Assembly (NCBI GenBank): GCA_041393535.1
Contig: JAWKJY010000002.1
Span: forward strand, 186,001 to 250,000
Length of the DNA stretch: 64,000 bases
Direction: 5' to 3'
Source: JAWKJY01 sp041393535
Lineage (GTDB): Bacteria > Actinomycetota > Thermoleophilia > Gaiellales > Gaiellaceae
Shown here: piece after piece, positions 19,169-27,714 of the stretch
Layout of the letters: every line of letters begins with the position of its first letter
Numbering within the stretch: position 1 is the stretch's first letter
Position numbers and translations under genes: made by a program
The notes under the pieces: model-generated
Told to the model about the DNA's origin: nothing
What the model saw: the letters and a program-made list of their open reading frames with translations, nothing else
The model's database searches: none

Positions 19169-21086
19169 CCGTGCTCGAGCCCTTCGTCGCCGGCCGCCTG
19201 CGGCTGGCCAACCGCCTCGCGCTCGCCGCGACGGTGACCAACCTCGGCCGCAACCACGAGATCCCGGCCCGGCAGGTCGCCTACTACGCGGAGCGCGCCC
19301 GCGACGGCGTCGGGCTCGTGATCACGGAGGGCCTCGCGGTGCACCCGTCCTCGATCCCGAACGAGACGGTGCCGCTCGCGTTCGAGCGCGAGCTCGTGCC
19401 GCAGTTCGCCCGCCTGGCGACCGCGGTCCACGCGCACGGGCGGGCGATCGTCGGCCAGCTCTGGCACGCGGGCCGCCAGGCGCTGTGGAACCCGATGCAG
19501 CTCCCCTGGTCGGCCTCCTCCGAGCGCGACCCGTACTCCGGCTCGACGCCGCACGCGATGACGGACGCGGAGGTGGTCGAGCTCGTCGACGCCTTCGCTG
19601 AGAGCGCGCACAACCTGCAGGCGGCCGGCTTCGACGGGGTCGAGCTGCACGGCGCGCACGGCTACCTGCTGACGCAGTTCATGTCGCCGTGGTCGAACCG
19701 CCGCGACGACCGCTGGGGCGGCTCGGTCGAGAACCGCGCGCGCCTCGTCGCGGAGATCACCCGGGCGATCCGCGCGCGCTGCGGCGACGGCTTCGTCGTC
19801 GGCCTGAAGCTGAGCGTCGACGAGGGCGTTCCCGGCGGGCTCGACCTGGAGGCGTCCCAGGCGCTCGTCGCGCACCTCGCCGACGCGGCGCGGCTCGACT
19901 ACGTCGTCAGCCAGGGCAACTTCTCGCCGAGCCTCGAGTGGCACGTGCCCGACCTGGACCTTCCGGCCGGCGCACTTCCGCGAGCTCTACCGCGGCATCC
20001 GCGACGTCGCCGACGGCGTGCCTCCGGGGTGATGGGCCCGGCAAGATCGAGTCGGTTGCGCTCGCCGAGGAGCTCGTCGCGAACGGCGAGTGCGACTCCA
20101 GCTGCGTTCGCCCGCGCGGCCTTCGCCACCCGCGCCTGCCGAGAAGGCGCGGCGCGGGGAGGAGGCGCGCCGTGCACGTACTGCAACGCCTGCTGGCACC
20201 AGATCCACACTCGCGCCGTCCAGTGCTTCTACGCGCCCGAGGCTCCCGGCGCGCGGCCAACGACGCCGGCGTGCGTGTCGAGGATCTCGTCCCGCGGCGG
20301 CCCCGCGCGAGGTGCACGTGGCCGGCGCCGGGCCCGCCGGGCTCGAGGTCGCCTGCACGGCCGCGCTGCGCGGGCACCGCGTCGTCGTCCACGAGGCCGC
20401 CGCCGCGATCGGCGGCCGGTCAGTGGTCGAGGCAGCGATCCCGGGCCGGGCCGGCATGGGCGCCGCCGCCGCGGGCTCGCCTCCCGCGCGGGAGGCCGGC
20501 GCCGAGCTGCAGACCGGCTCGGCGCTCGACGCCGCCGCGATCGCCGCCCTTCCGCCGCCGACGCCGTCGTCGTCCAGGCGACCGGCCTGTCGGCCGTCGC
20601 TGACCTCTCCCGGGCGTCGACCTCGTCGTCTCGCTCGAGGACGCCGTCCGCGACCCCGGCGCGCTCCGGTCGCCCGTCCTCGTCGTCGACGAGATCGACG
20701 ACGAGCCGGTCTACGCGGCCTGCGAGCTGCTCGCGGCCAGCGGCTTCGAGGTGCTGCTCGTGACGCGCCGGCCCGTGCTCGGAAGGCACGTGCCCTGGGT
20801 GAGCATGCTCGGGGTGCTGCGCCGCCTCGACGGCGCGGGCATCGAGGTGCGGATCACGACCGCCCCGCGGCGGGTCGAGGACGGCCGCCTGGTCGTCGCG
20901 CACTCCTTCTCGGGCCGCGAGCGCGCGCTCGGCCCCGTGGCGAGCGTCGTGCGCGCCGGCCCGTACCTGCCGGCCGCCGCGCTCGACGCCGGCGGGCGCG
21001 AGCTCCACGTCGTCGGCGACGCGGTCGCGCCGCGCGGCCTCCTCCCGGTCGTGCTCGAGGCGCACCGGCTCGCCCGCTCGCTCTAG
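19165..21086 (+). pseudogene. Old-Yellow-Enzyme / 2,4-dienoyl-CoA-reductase-type flavoprotein, frameshifted
   Basis: An FMN TIM barrel fused to an iron-sulfur and FAD/NAD region, as in 2,4-dienoyl-CoA reductase and trimethylamine dehydrogenase. Residues 1-260 are in one frame: LRLANRLALAATVTNLG, GQLWHAGRQ, FDGVELHGAHGYLLTQFMSP, NRRDDRWGGS. The 4Fe-4S cluster motif survives as CTYCNACW...C. The FAD motif VAGAGPAGLEVACTAALRGH follows, and the C-terminal NAD domain (PVLVVDEIDDEPVYAACELLA to GDAVAPRGL) ends in frame at 21086. Several frame changes occur at 19970-20640. Canonical length (~640) is reached when joined. The GTG start overlaps the amidase stop codon. Probably reduces an unsaturated intermediate. 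Confidence 0.8.
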
Positions 21087-21137
21087 CCCGGCCGCCCGCC
21101 CGTCCGGCGCGCGTCCGGCGCGCATTTCCGGAAACGA

Positions 21138-21165
21138 CGAGGGGCCCTCCGGAGAGGGCCCCTCG
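21138..21165. terminator. Bidirectional hairpin between convergent genes
   Basis: Perfect 12-base stem (21138-21149 with 21154-21165) with a CGGA loop. It lies between the OYE gene end and the end of the first solute-binding protein gene, so it can serve both strands. Its GAGGGGCCC arm also appears in the hairpin at 23295-23320. Confidence 0.8.
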
Positions 21166-21192
21166 TGCGCGAACCGGGTGGGACGATCCGGC

Positions 21193-23199
21193 CTAGCCGG
21201 TCGTCTCCGTCGCCGCGGCCGTGTCGGTCGCGGCGGTGTCCGTCGCCTCCTGGCCGCCCGGCGCCGCGTCGGTGACCGCGGAGCAGTCACCGGAGCGGAA
21301 GTGCCAGAACGACAGCAGGTCGTAGGGCTGACCCGCCCAGCAGTTGACGACGCCCTTCTTCGTGGCGATGAACGACGCGGGCTCCGCGATGGGGACCTGC
21401 GGGAGGTCGACCATCAGCTTCTCCTGCATCGTCTTGAGGACGCCGAGGCGCTCCTCGCCCGTCGTGGTCGCCGACTGCGCGTAGAGCTCGTCGAACTCCG
21501 CGTTGTCGTAGGCCGACGGGGTGTTCAGGCCGCCGTTCGCCTTGGAGACGAAGAACAGCTGCGCGCAGTAGCCGACGTCCGGCGCCAGGGGCCGGTCGAC
21601 GTCCTGGATGAACATCGGCAGGTCGTACTTCGTGAGCGACCGGTCGCCGTACTCGGCGTTGGAGATCGGGTTCAGCGAGATGTTGATCCCGATCGCCGCG
21701 AGCGAGGTGCGGATCCGGTTCGCGATCGGCTCGAGCACGTTCGCGCGCTCGGCCACGTAGAAGAGCTTCAGGCCGTCGGCGTACTGCTCGAGGCCCTTGC
21801 CCTCCGGGAACCCGGCCTCGGCGAGGAGCTGCTTCGCCTTCTCCGGATCCGTGTTGTAGATCGGCTGGTCGACGTAGCCGTAGTAGCGCGACGCGCAGGC
21901 GCCGTTCCACTTGACGGCGTCGCCGCCGAAGTCCTGCGTGAGGATCTCGTCGTACGGCAGCGCGTACGCGATCGCCTGGCGCAGCTTCGCGTTCTCGGGC
22001 AGGTTCCACGGCTCGAAGTTGAACGAGAGGCCCAGCGAGAGGCCCTTGTTGTTCTGCCAGCCGAGGACCGAGACGTTGTCCTGCGTCCGCAGGTCCTTGA
22101 TCTCCTGCGGGGTCAGGCTCGTGATGACGTCCGCGTCGCCGTTCTGGATCGCGCCGACCCGGTTGGCCGACTGCGGCACCTTGCGGTACGTCACCTTGGT
22201 GAACTGCGGGGCGCCCCGGTAGTAGTTCGGGTTCGCCTCGAGGATCACCTGGTTGCCCTTGGTGTACTCCTTCATGCAGTACGCGCCGTAGCCGGGCGAG
22301 TCCTTGGTCTCGGTGTACTGGTGCGACCAGGGATCGTCCTCAGTCGCGTTCGCCTGCATGACCGTCGAGTCGAAGACGTCCATGAAGGTGATCGCGAGGA
22401 CGCGCGGGAACAGCTCGTTCGCGACGGACTGCGTGAACTGCACCGTGTAGTCGTCGACCTTCTTGACCTCGGTGTCCTTGAGGGCCTTGTCCTCGTCGGT
22501 CACCTCGTCGCCCTCGCCCGTCGGGGCCAGCGGCGACAGGTCGAAGATCTTCGACACGTTGCCGAGGAACCAGACCACGGGCGAGCCGCCGGAGACGGAC
22601 TTGCCGCGGGCCCAGGTGTAGAGCACGTCGTCGGCCTTCAGCTCGTTGCCGGCGCAGGACTGGACGCCCTGCTTCAGCTTGAAGGTCCAGGTGACCGTGC
22701 CGTCCTCGTTCGCCTGGGACGACCACGACTCGGCGAGGCGCGGCGCGAAGCCGTCGGCGCCGACCTGGTACTGCGGCTCGAGCACGCCCTGCCCGTTGTC
22801 GACGAGCGGGTAGTCGAGCAGCGGCTCCATGAGGTTGAGATGGAGCTCCTGGACCTCGGGAACCGACGCCGTCGAGCCGTCGGGGTCGATCGCGGGCGCG
22901 ACGTCGGGCGCCATGACGACGAGCTCGGTCTGGAGGTCGCCAGCCGGCGGCGCGGGCTCGGCCGGAGCGGGCTCCGCCGGAGCGGGCTCCGCGGGGGCCG
23001 GCTCGGCAGGCGCCGGCTCTGCGGGGGCGGGCTCCGCCGGGGCGGGCTCGGCAGGTGCGGGCTCGGCGGGTGCCGGCTCGGCGGGTGCCGGCTCGCTCGG
23101 CGCCGGGGCGGGCTCGGCGCTGTCCGAGCCACCGCAGCCGGCGGCTGCGATGCCCAGGACCGCCGCGACCGCGCCGATCGCAAGAACGCGGAACTTCAC
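21193..23199 (-). CDS. ABC transporter family-5 solute-binding lipoprotein, copy 1
   Basis: A 668-residue extracellular peptide/oligopeptide-type binding protein (DppA/OppA family). It has a lipoprotein signal (AVLGIAAAGCGGSDS), then a tandem EPAPA linker of about 55 residues, then the SBP_bac_5 domain: LAESWSSQANEDGTVTWTFKL, VQFTQSVANELFPRV, SLTPQEIKDLRTQDNVSVL, NLPENAKLRQAIAYALPYDEI, YNTDPEKAKQLLAEAGFPEG. It would deliver a ligand to a permease, but no permease or ATPase gene is in the window. GTG at 23199 is preceded by AAGGAGGAG. It is a tandem paralogue of 23345-25333. Confidence 0.92.
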   Translation of the reverse strand: MKFRVLAIGAVAAVLGIAAAGCGGSDSAEPAPAPSEPAPAEPAPAEPAPAEPAPAEPAPAEPAPAEPAPAEPAPAEPAPAEPAPPAGDLQTELVVMAPDVAPAIDPDGSTASVPEVQELHLNLMEPLLDYPLVDNGQGVLEPQYQVGADGFAPRLAESWSSQANEDGTVTWTFKLKQGVQSCAGNELKADDVLYTWARGKSVSGGSPVVWFLGNVSKIFDLSPLAPTGEGDEVTDEDKALKDTEVKKVDDYTVQFTQSVANELFPRVLAITFMDVFDSTVMQANATEDDPWSHQYTETKDSPGYGAYCMKEYTKGNQVILEANPNYYRGAPQFTKVTYRKVPQSANRVGAIQNGDADVITSLTPQEIKDLRTQDNVSVLGWQNNKGLSLGLSFNFEPWNLPENAKLRQAIAYALPYDEILTQDFGGDAVKWNGACASRYYGYVDQPIYNTDPEKAKQLLAEAGFPEGKGLEQYADGLKLFYVAERANVLEPIANRIRTSLAAIGINISLNPISNAEYGDRSLTKYDLPMFIQDVDRPLAPDVGYCAQLFFVSKANGGLNTPSAYDNAEFDELYAQSATTTGEERLGVLKTMQEKLMVDLPQVPIAEPASFIATKKGVVNCWAGQPYDLLSFWHFRSGDCSAVTDAAPGGQEATDTAATDTAAATETTG
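22951..23120 (-). repeat. 15-base tandem repeat coding for an EPAPA linker
   Basis: Roughly eleven units of about 15 bases encode Glu-Pro-Ala-Pro-Ala between the lipid anchor and the binding domain of solute-binding protein 1. The DNA varies mostly at third codon positions, so the peptide is selected rather than the DNA. It would form an extended spacer across the cell wall. Confidence 0.8.
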
Positions 23200-23294
23200 G
23201 CTGGTTCTCCTCCTTCTATTGCCTGCATACAACATGCGAGAGGTTAGACGACGGCCCCGCCGGATTGGTTAGGAGCCGTCCGGCCCGGACCGTG

Positions 23295-23320
23295 CGAGGG
23301 GCCCCGAGCGGGGCCCCTCG
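23295..23320 (-). terminator. Hairpin terminator of solute-binding protein 2
   Basis: Perfect 11-base stem (23295-23305 with 23310-23320), loop GAGC, located 25 bases beyond the stop codon and between the two paralogous genes. It strongly resembles the hairpin at 21138-21165 after copy 1, which suggests that gene and terminator were duplicated together. Confidence 0.75.
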
Positions 23321-23344
23321 CGTCCTTCGGTGGCGGCTCGGCGG

Positions 23345-25333
23345 CTAGCCGGCCGGGGCCGGGTCGGCCCCCGCGGCGCAGTCGCCGGTCCGGAAGTACC
23401 AGTAGGCGAGCAGGTCCTGCGGGTTGCCCGCCCAGCAGTTCACGACGCCGTTCTTCGTGGCGATGAAGGACTTGGCCTCGGCGATCGGGATCTGCGGCAG
23501 GTCGACCATCAGCATCTCCTGGAGACCCTTCAGCACGTCCAGGCGCTCCTGTCCCACCGTGTTCGTCGAGGCGAGGTAGGCCTGGTCGAACTCGTCGCTC
23601 TTGAAGGCCGACGTGTTGTAGAGGCCGCCCTGCTCGGACGAGACGTAGAACAGCTGCGAGCAGTAGCCGACGTCCGGCGCGAGCGGCCGGTCGACGTCGG
23701 AGACGAAGATCGGCATGTCGTACTTGCCGATCGCCCGGTCGGCGTACTCGGCCGACGAGATCGGGTTCAGCGTGATGTTGATACCGATCGAGGCGAGCGA
23801 GGTGCGGATGCGGTTCACGATCGGCTCGACCACGTTCGCGCGCTCGGCGACGTAGAAGATCTTGAGCCCGTCGGCGTACTGCTCGAGGCCCTTGCCCTCC
23901 GGGTACCCGGCCTCGGCGAGCAGCGCCTTGGCCTTCTCGATGTCGGTCGAGTAGCCGGGCTGCTCGGCGTAGCCGTAGTAGCGCGGCGGGCAGTGCCCGT
24001 TCCACTTGATCGCGTCACCGCCGAAGTCCTGGGCGATGATGTCGTCGTACGGCAGGGCGTAGGCCACGGCCTGGCGCAGCTTCTCGTTGCCCGGGAGGTT
24101 CCAGGGCTCGAAGTTGTACGAGAACCCGAGCGAGAGGCCCTTGTTGTTCTGCCAGCCGAGCACGGAGACGTTGTCCGACTGCCGGACGTCCGCGATCTCC
24201 TGCGGCGTCAGGCTCGTGATCACGTCGGCGTCGCCGGACTTGATCGCGCCGACGCGGTTCGCCGACTGTGGCACCTTGCGGATGGTGATCTTCGTGAACT
24301 GCGGCTGCCCGCGCCAGTAGCCCGGGTTCGCCTCGAGCACGACCTGCGTGCCCTTCGTGTACTCGGTGACGCAGTAGGGGCCGAAGCCGGGCGCGTTCTT
24401 CGTGTCCGTGTACCCGTGGGCCCACGGGTCGTCCTCGGTCGCGTTCTCCTGCATCACCTTCGAGTCGAACGGCCCGAGGAACGTGATCGCGAGGACGCGC
24501 GGGAACATCTCGTTCGCGTTGAGCTGCGTGAACTGGACCGTGTAGTCGTCGACCTTCTTGATCTCCGTGTCCTTGAGGACCTTGTCCTCGTCGGTCACCT
24601 CGTCGCCGTCCCCGACGGGGGCGACGGCGGAGAGGTCGAAGATCGCCGACACGTTGCCGAGGAACCAGACGAGCGGCGAGGCGCCGGTGATCGACTTGCC
24701 GCGCTGCCACGAGTAGATGACGTCGTCGGCGGTGAACTCGTTGCCGGCGCAGGACTTCGCGCCCTGGCGCAGCTTGAACGTCCACGTGACCGTCCCGTCG
24801 GCGTTCGCCTGGGACGTCCACGACTCGGCCAGGCGCGGCGCGTAGCCGTCGGGGCCGACCGCGTATTGCGGCTCGAGCACGCCCTCGCCGTTGTCGACGA
24901 GCGGGTAGTCGACGAGCCGCTCGAGCAGGTTCAGGTGCATCTCCTGCAGCTCGGGCTGCGACGCCGTCGCACCGTCGACGTTCATGCCAGCGGCCACGTC
25001 CGGGCCGAGGACGACGAGCTCGGTCTGGAGGTCGCCGGCCGGCGGGGCGGGCTCGGCGGGCGCGGGCTCGGCGGGTGCCGGCTCGCTGGGTGCGGGCTCG
25101 GCGGGTGCCGGCTCGCTCGGGGCGGGCTCCGCGGGTGCGGGCTCGGCGGGCGCCGGCTCCGCGGGTGCGGGCTCGGCGGGCGCCGGCTCCGCGGGGGCGG
25201 GCTCCGCGGGTGCGGGCTCCGCGGGCGCCGGCTCGGCCGGTGCGGGCTCCGCGCTGTCGGAGCCGCCGCAGCCGGCTGCTGCCACGCCCAGGATGGCGGC
25301 CACGACTCCGATGGCCAGGACTCTCCTCCTCAC
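23345..25333 (-). CDS. ABC transporter family-5 solute-binding lipoprotein, copy 2
   Basis: A 662-residue paralogue of the preceding binding protein, clearly alike along its whole length: the signal RRRVLAIGVVAAILGVAAAGCGG, an EPAPA linker, then LAESWTSQANADGTVTWTF, SLTPQEIADVRQSDNVSVLGW and the YSTDIEKAKALLAEAGYPEG block. It lacks the Thr/Ala/Glu-rich tail of copy 1. Ligand unknown; peptides, dipeptides or opines are typical of this family. GTG at 25333 was chosen because GGGAGAGG lies about ten bases upstream and it opens the signal peptide. It diverges from the E1alpha gene across a 150-base spacer with a palindromic operator candidate. Confidence 0.92.
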   Translation of the reverse strand: MRRRVLAIGVVAAILGVAAAGCGGSDSAEPAPAEPAPAEPAPAEPAPAEPAPAEPAPAEPAPAEPAPAEPAPSEPAPAEPAPSEPAPAEPAPAEPAPPAGDLQTELVVLGPDVAAGMNVDGATASQPELQEMHLNLLERLVDYPLVDNGEGVLEPQYAVGPDGYAPRLAESWTSQANADGTVTWTFKLRQGAKSCAGNEFTADDVIYSWQRGKSITGASPLVWFLGNVSAIFDLSAVAPVGDGDEVTDEDKVLKDTEIKKVDDYTVQFTQLNANEMFPRVLAITFLGPFDSKVMQENATEDDPWAHGYTDTKNAPGFGPYCVTEYTKGTQVVLEANPGYWRGQPQFTKITIRKVPQSANRVGAIKSGDADVITSLTPQEIADVRQSDNVSVLGWQNNKGLSLGFSYNFEPWNLPGNEKLRQAVAYALPYDDIIAQDFGGDAIKWNGHCPPRYYGYAEQPGYSTDIEKAKALLAEAGYPEGKGLEQYADGLKIFYVAERANVVEPIVNRIRTSLASIGINITLNPISSAEYADRAIGKYDMPIFVSDVDRPLAPDVGYCSQLFYVSSEQGGLYNTSAFKSDEFDQAYLASTNTVGQERLDVLKGLQEMLMVDLPQIPIAEAKSFIATKNGVVNCWAGNPQDLLAYWYFRTGDCAAGADPAPAG
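25045..25250 (-). repeat. 15-base tandem repeat coding for an EPAPA linker
   Basis: Roughly thirteen 15-base units encoding Glu-Pro-Ala-Pro-Ala, with a few Ala-to-Ser changes, in solute-binding protein 2. Longer than in copy 1, as expected of a slippage-prone repeat after duplication. Confidence 0.8.
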
Positions 25334-25420
25334 GTTCCCACCTCTCCCTTCCTACTCGATTCCGCCGCAGGGGATCCGAGACCTTAGTCCACTGCGGGCC
25401 GCTTGCCAAGGGCTCGTTGG

Positions 25421-25434
25421 ACCAACCGGTCGGT
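25421..25434. promoter_or_regulatory. Palindromic operator candidate (TetR-like)
   Basis: ACCAACCGGTCGGT, symmetric at 12 of 14 positions, in the divergent spacer between solute-binding protein 2 and the E1alpha gene. Palindromes of this ACCnACCGGTnGGT type are common sites of TetR-family repressors. No TetR gene is in the window. Confidence 0.5.
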
Positions 25435-25469
25435 ACAGGCGCGGGCCGGCCGGTGCGGCCGAGGGGCGC

Positions 25470-25475
25470 TATGAT
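25470..25475 (+). promoter_or_regulatory. -10 hexamer of the E1alpha gene (leaderless)
   Basis: TATGAT, eight bases before the ATG at 25484 and with no ribosome binding site, so the message should begin at the start codon. Confidence 0.55.
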
Positions 25476-25483
25476 CGCCCGCC

Positions 25484-26461
25484 ATGTCGACCCTGGAACG
25501 TGAGCTGCTCCGCCGGATGTGGTTGGTCCGGGCCTTCGACGAGGCGGCCGGGCGCCTGTCGGGGCTGGGAGAGATCCCCGGTGTCATCCACCTGGCGATC
25601 GGCCACGAGGCGGGGATCGTCGGCGCCTGCATGGCGCTCGAGGAGCGGGACTACGTGACCGGCTACCACCGCGGCCATGGGCACCCGCTCGCGAAGGGCG
25701 CCGCGCCCGGCCCGCTGATGGCCGAGCTGATGGGCAAGGAGACGGGCGTCTGCCGCGGCCGCGGCGGCTCCCAGCACGTCGCCGACCCGTCGGTCAACAA
25801 CCTCGTCGGCACCGCGATCCTCGGCGCGGGCCTGCCCGTCGCCACGGGCTTCGCGCTGTCGGCCCAGGTGCTCGGCGAGGACCGCGTCTCGCTCGTCTTC
25901 TTCGGCGAGGGCGCAGCGAGCGAGGGCGCCGTCCACGAGGCGATGAACCTCGCCTCGGTCTGGCGGCTGCCGGTCGTCTTCCTCTGCGAGAACAACGGCT
26001 ATCAGGTCACGGTCTCCGCGAAGTACTCGATCTCCGTCGAGGACGTCGCGACGCGGGCGCAGGGCTACGGGATGCCGGGGGTCGTCGTCGACGGCCAGGA
26101 CCCGCTCGCGGTCCACGAGGCGGTGACGGCTGCCGTGGCGCGGGCGCGGGCCGGCGCCGGCCCGTCGCTCGTCGAGGCGAAGACCTACCGCTTCCACGAG
26201 CACGCGGAGAACCTGCCGATCCCCGCCTACCGGCCCGAGGAGGAGATCGCGGCCTGGCGGGCGCGAGACCCGCTGCCCCTCTTCGTCGAGCGCCTCGTCG
26301 GCGCCGGCGAGCTGACGGCCGACGAGGCCGCGGCGATCGAGGCGGCGGCGCGCGCGGAGATCGACGACGCGGTCGCGTTCGCGCGGGAGAGCCCGTACCC
26401 GGACGCGAGCGAGGTCTTCGAGTACCTGTACGCCAACCCGGAGGGCACCCGTCGTGCGTGA
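25484..26461 (+). CDS. 2-oxoacid/acetoin dehydrogenase E1 component, alpha subunit
   Basis: A 325-residue thiamine-diphosphate enzyme subunit. It has the IHLAIGHEAG start region, YRGHGHPLAKG, GVCRGRGGSQH, and the ThDP-binding motif that begins FFGEGAASEG and ends ENNGYQVT (GDG...NN type, here GEG...NN). Together with the beta subunit it decarboxylates a 2-oxoacid or cleaves acetoin and passes the acyl group to a lipoyl carrier. Size and the E1alpha-E1beta-lipoyl gene order fit acoAB or pdhAB. Its stop overlaps the GTG of the beta subunit. The substrate cannot be decided from sequence. Confidence 0.88.
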   Translation: MSTLERELLRRMWLVRAFDEAAGRLSGLGEIPGVIHLAIGHEAGIVGACMALEERDYVTGYHRGHGHPLAKGAAPGPLMAELMGKETGVCRGRGGSQHVADPSVNNLVGTAILGAGLPVATGFALSAQVLGEDRVSLVFFGEGAASEGAVHEAMNLASVWRLPVVFLCENNGYQVTVSAKYSISVEDVATRAQGYGMPGVVVDGQDPLAVHEAVTAAVARARAGAGPSLVEAKTYRFHEHAENLPIPAYRPEEEIAAWRARDPLPLFVERLVGAGELTADEAAAIEAAARAEIDDAVAFARESPYPDASEVFEYLYANPEGTRRA

Positions 26462-27428
26462 GATCGGCTACCTGCAGGCGGTCCGCGAGGCCCAGTACGA
26501 GGAGCTCCAGCGCGACCCGCGCGTGATCGTGATCGGCCAGGACCTCCGGGCGAACGTCTACGGCGCGGCGGCGGGCCTGCTCGACGAGTTCGGCGAGAGC
26601 CGCATCCGCGACATGCCCACGTCGGAGACGGGCGGGGTGGGCGCGGCGACCGGCGCCGCGATGACCGGGCTGCGCCCGATCGTCGACATGACGATCGCGA
26701 GCTTCATGTACGTCGCGTTCGACCAGTTCGCGAACCAGGTGGCGAAGAACCGCTACATGAGCGGCGGGCGCTTCGACATCCCGATCGTGTTCCGCGCGTC
26801 GATGTTCTATCGCGGCCAGACCGCGGCCCAGCACGCCGACCGGCCGTACCCGCTCTTCATGAACGTCCCGGGGCTGAAGATCACCGTGCCGTCGACGCCG
26901 GCGGACGCGAAGGGCCTGCTCAAGGCTGCCGTCCGCGATCCGGACCCCGTGATCCAGTTCGAGGACAGCCTGCTCTGGGGCGCGAAGGGGCCGGTGTCGG
27001 ACGACCCCGACCTGGTCGTCCCGCTCGGCGTCGCGGACGTCAAGCGGGAGGGCTCGGACGTCACCGTCGTCGCGATCGCGAGCGGTGTCAGGGCCTCGCT
27101 GGACGCGGCCGAGACCCTCGCGGCCGAGGGGATCGAGATCGAGGTGATCGACCCGCGCAGCCTCGTCCCGTTCGACTGGGCGACCGTGCTCGCGTCCGTC
27201 CGCCGGACGGGTCGGCTCGTCGTCGTCGACCCGGCGACGCGCACGTGCAGCGCCGCGAGCGAGATCGCAGCGACCGTGACCGAGGAGGCCTTCGACGCGC
27301 TGAAGGCGCCGATCCGCCGGGTGACCACGCCCGACGTGCACGCGCCGTTCAGCCCCGCGCTCGAGGCCGGGCTCTACCCCGACGCGCCGAAGGTCGTCGC
27401 CGCCGTGCGCGCGGTGCTCGGCCGATGA
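26454..27428 (+). CDS. 2-oxoacid/acetoin dehydrogenase E1 component, beta subunit
   Basis: A 324-residue transketolase-like pyrimidine-domain subunit: GQDLRANVYGAAAGLLDEFG, TSETGGVGAATGAAMTGLRP, RASMFYRGQTAAQHADRPYPLF, then the C-terminal domain with IEVIDPRSLVPFDWATVL and RRVTTPDVHAPFSP. It forms a heterotetramer with the alpha subunit and completes the ThDP site. GTG at 26454 starts inside the last codons of the alpha gene (overlap of 8 bases) and its TGA overlaps the ATG of the lipoyl-protein gene, so all three are translated as a coupled operon. Confidence 0.9.
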   Translation: MREIGYLQAVREAQYEELQRDPRVIVIGQDLRANVYGAAAGLLDEFGESRIRDMPTSETGGVGAATGAAMTGLRPIVDMTIASFMYVAFDQFANQVAKNRYMSGGRFDIPIVFRASMFYRGQTAAQHADRPYPLFMNVPGLKITVPSTPADAKGLLKAAVRDPDPVIQFEDSLLWGAKGPVSDDPDLVVPLGVADVKREGSDVTVVAIASGVRASLDAAETLAAEGIEIEVIDPRSLVPFDWATVLASVRRTGRLVVVDPATRTCSAASEIAATVTEEAFDALKAPIRRVTTPDVHAPFSPALEAGLYPDAPKVVAAVRAVLGR

Positions 27429-27658
27429 GCACGGAGGTCCGGCTGATCCAGTGGGGGATGGGGATGCAGGAGGGCGTCGTCCTGCGCTGGCACGTCGCCG
27501 AGGGCGCGGTCGTCGCCGAGGGAGACCCGCTCGTCGAGATCGAGGCCGAGAAGGTGACGGCCGACGTCCCGGCCCCCGTCGCGGGCACGGTCACGAGCAT
27601 CGTCGCGCAGGTCGGCGAGACCGTCCCCGTGCGCGGCGTGCTCGCGCTGATCGACTAG
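27425..27658 (+). CDS. Stand-alone lipoyl-carrier domain
   Basis: A 77-residue protein that is only a biotinyl/lipoyl domain: MGMQEGVVLRWHVAEGAVV, then EIEAEKVTADVPAPVAGTV, with Lys43 in the E-K-V turn as the attachment site, and a closing GETVPVRGVLALID. In usual 2-oxoacid dehydrogenases this domain is the N-terminal part of the E2 acyltransferase. Here a stop follows and no E2 core or E3 gene is nearby, so it would work as a free swinging carrier or share an E2 coded elsewhere. ATG overlaps the E1beta stop codon. Confidence 0.85.
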   Translation: MSTEVRLIQWGMGMQEGVVLRWHVAEGAVVAEGDPLVEIEAEKVTADVPAPVAGTVTSIVAQVGETVPVRGVLALID

Positions 27659-27714
27659 CGGGGCGCAGGCAGCAGCCAGAGCGGATCGGGCCGCCGTCCG
27701 GCCGGGCGGCGCGC

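Noticed and set aside
5708..21086. Programmed -1 frameshifting as explanation for the broken genes
   Set aside because: No slippery heptamers with downstream structures; too many unrelated genes are affected; the missing bases lie in simple C/G runs.
21178..23247. Long open frame on the plus strand opposite solute-binding protein 1 (and a similar one at 23330-25387)
   Set aside because: Arg/Val/Leu-rich translation that simply mirrors the coding strand at high GC; no domain and no ribosome binding site.
22951..25250. Repeat arrays that could suggest CRISPR or minisatellites
   Set aside because: They are in-frame 15-base codon repeats for EPAPA in two binding proteins, with no spacers.
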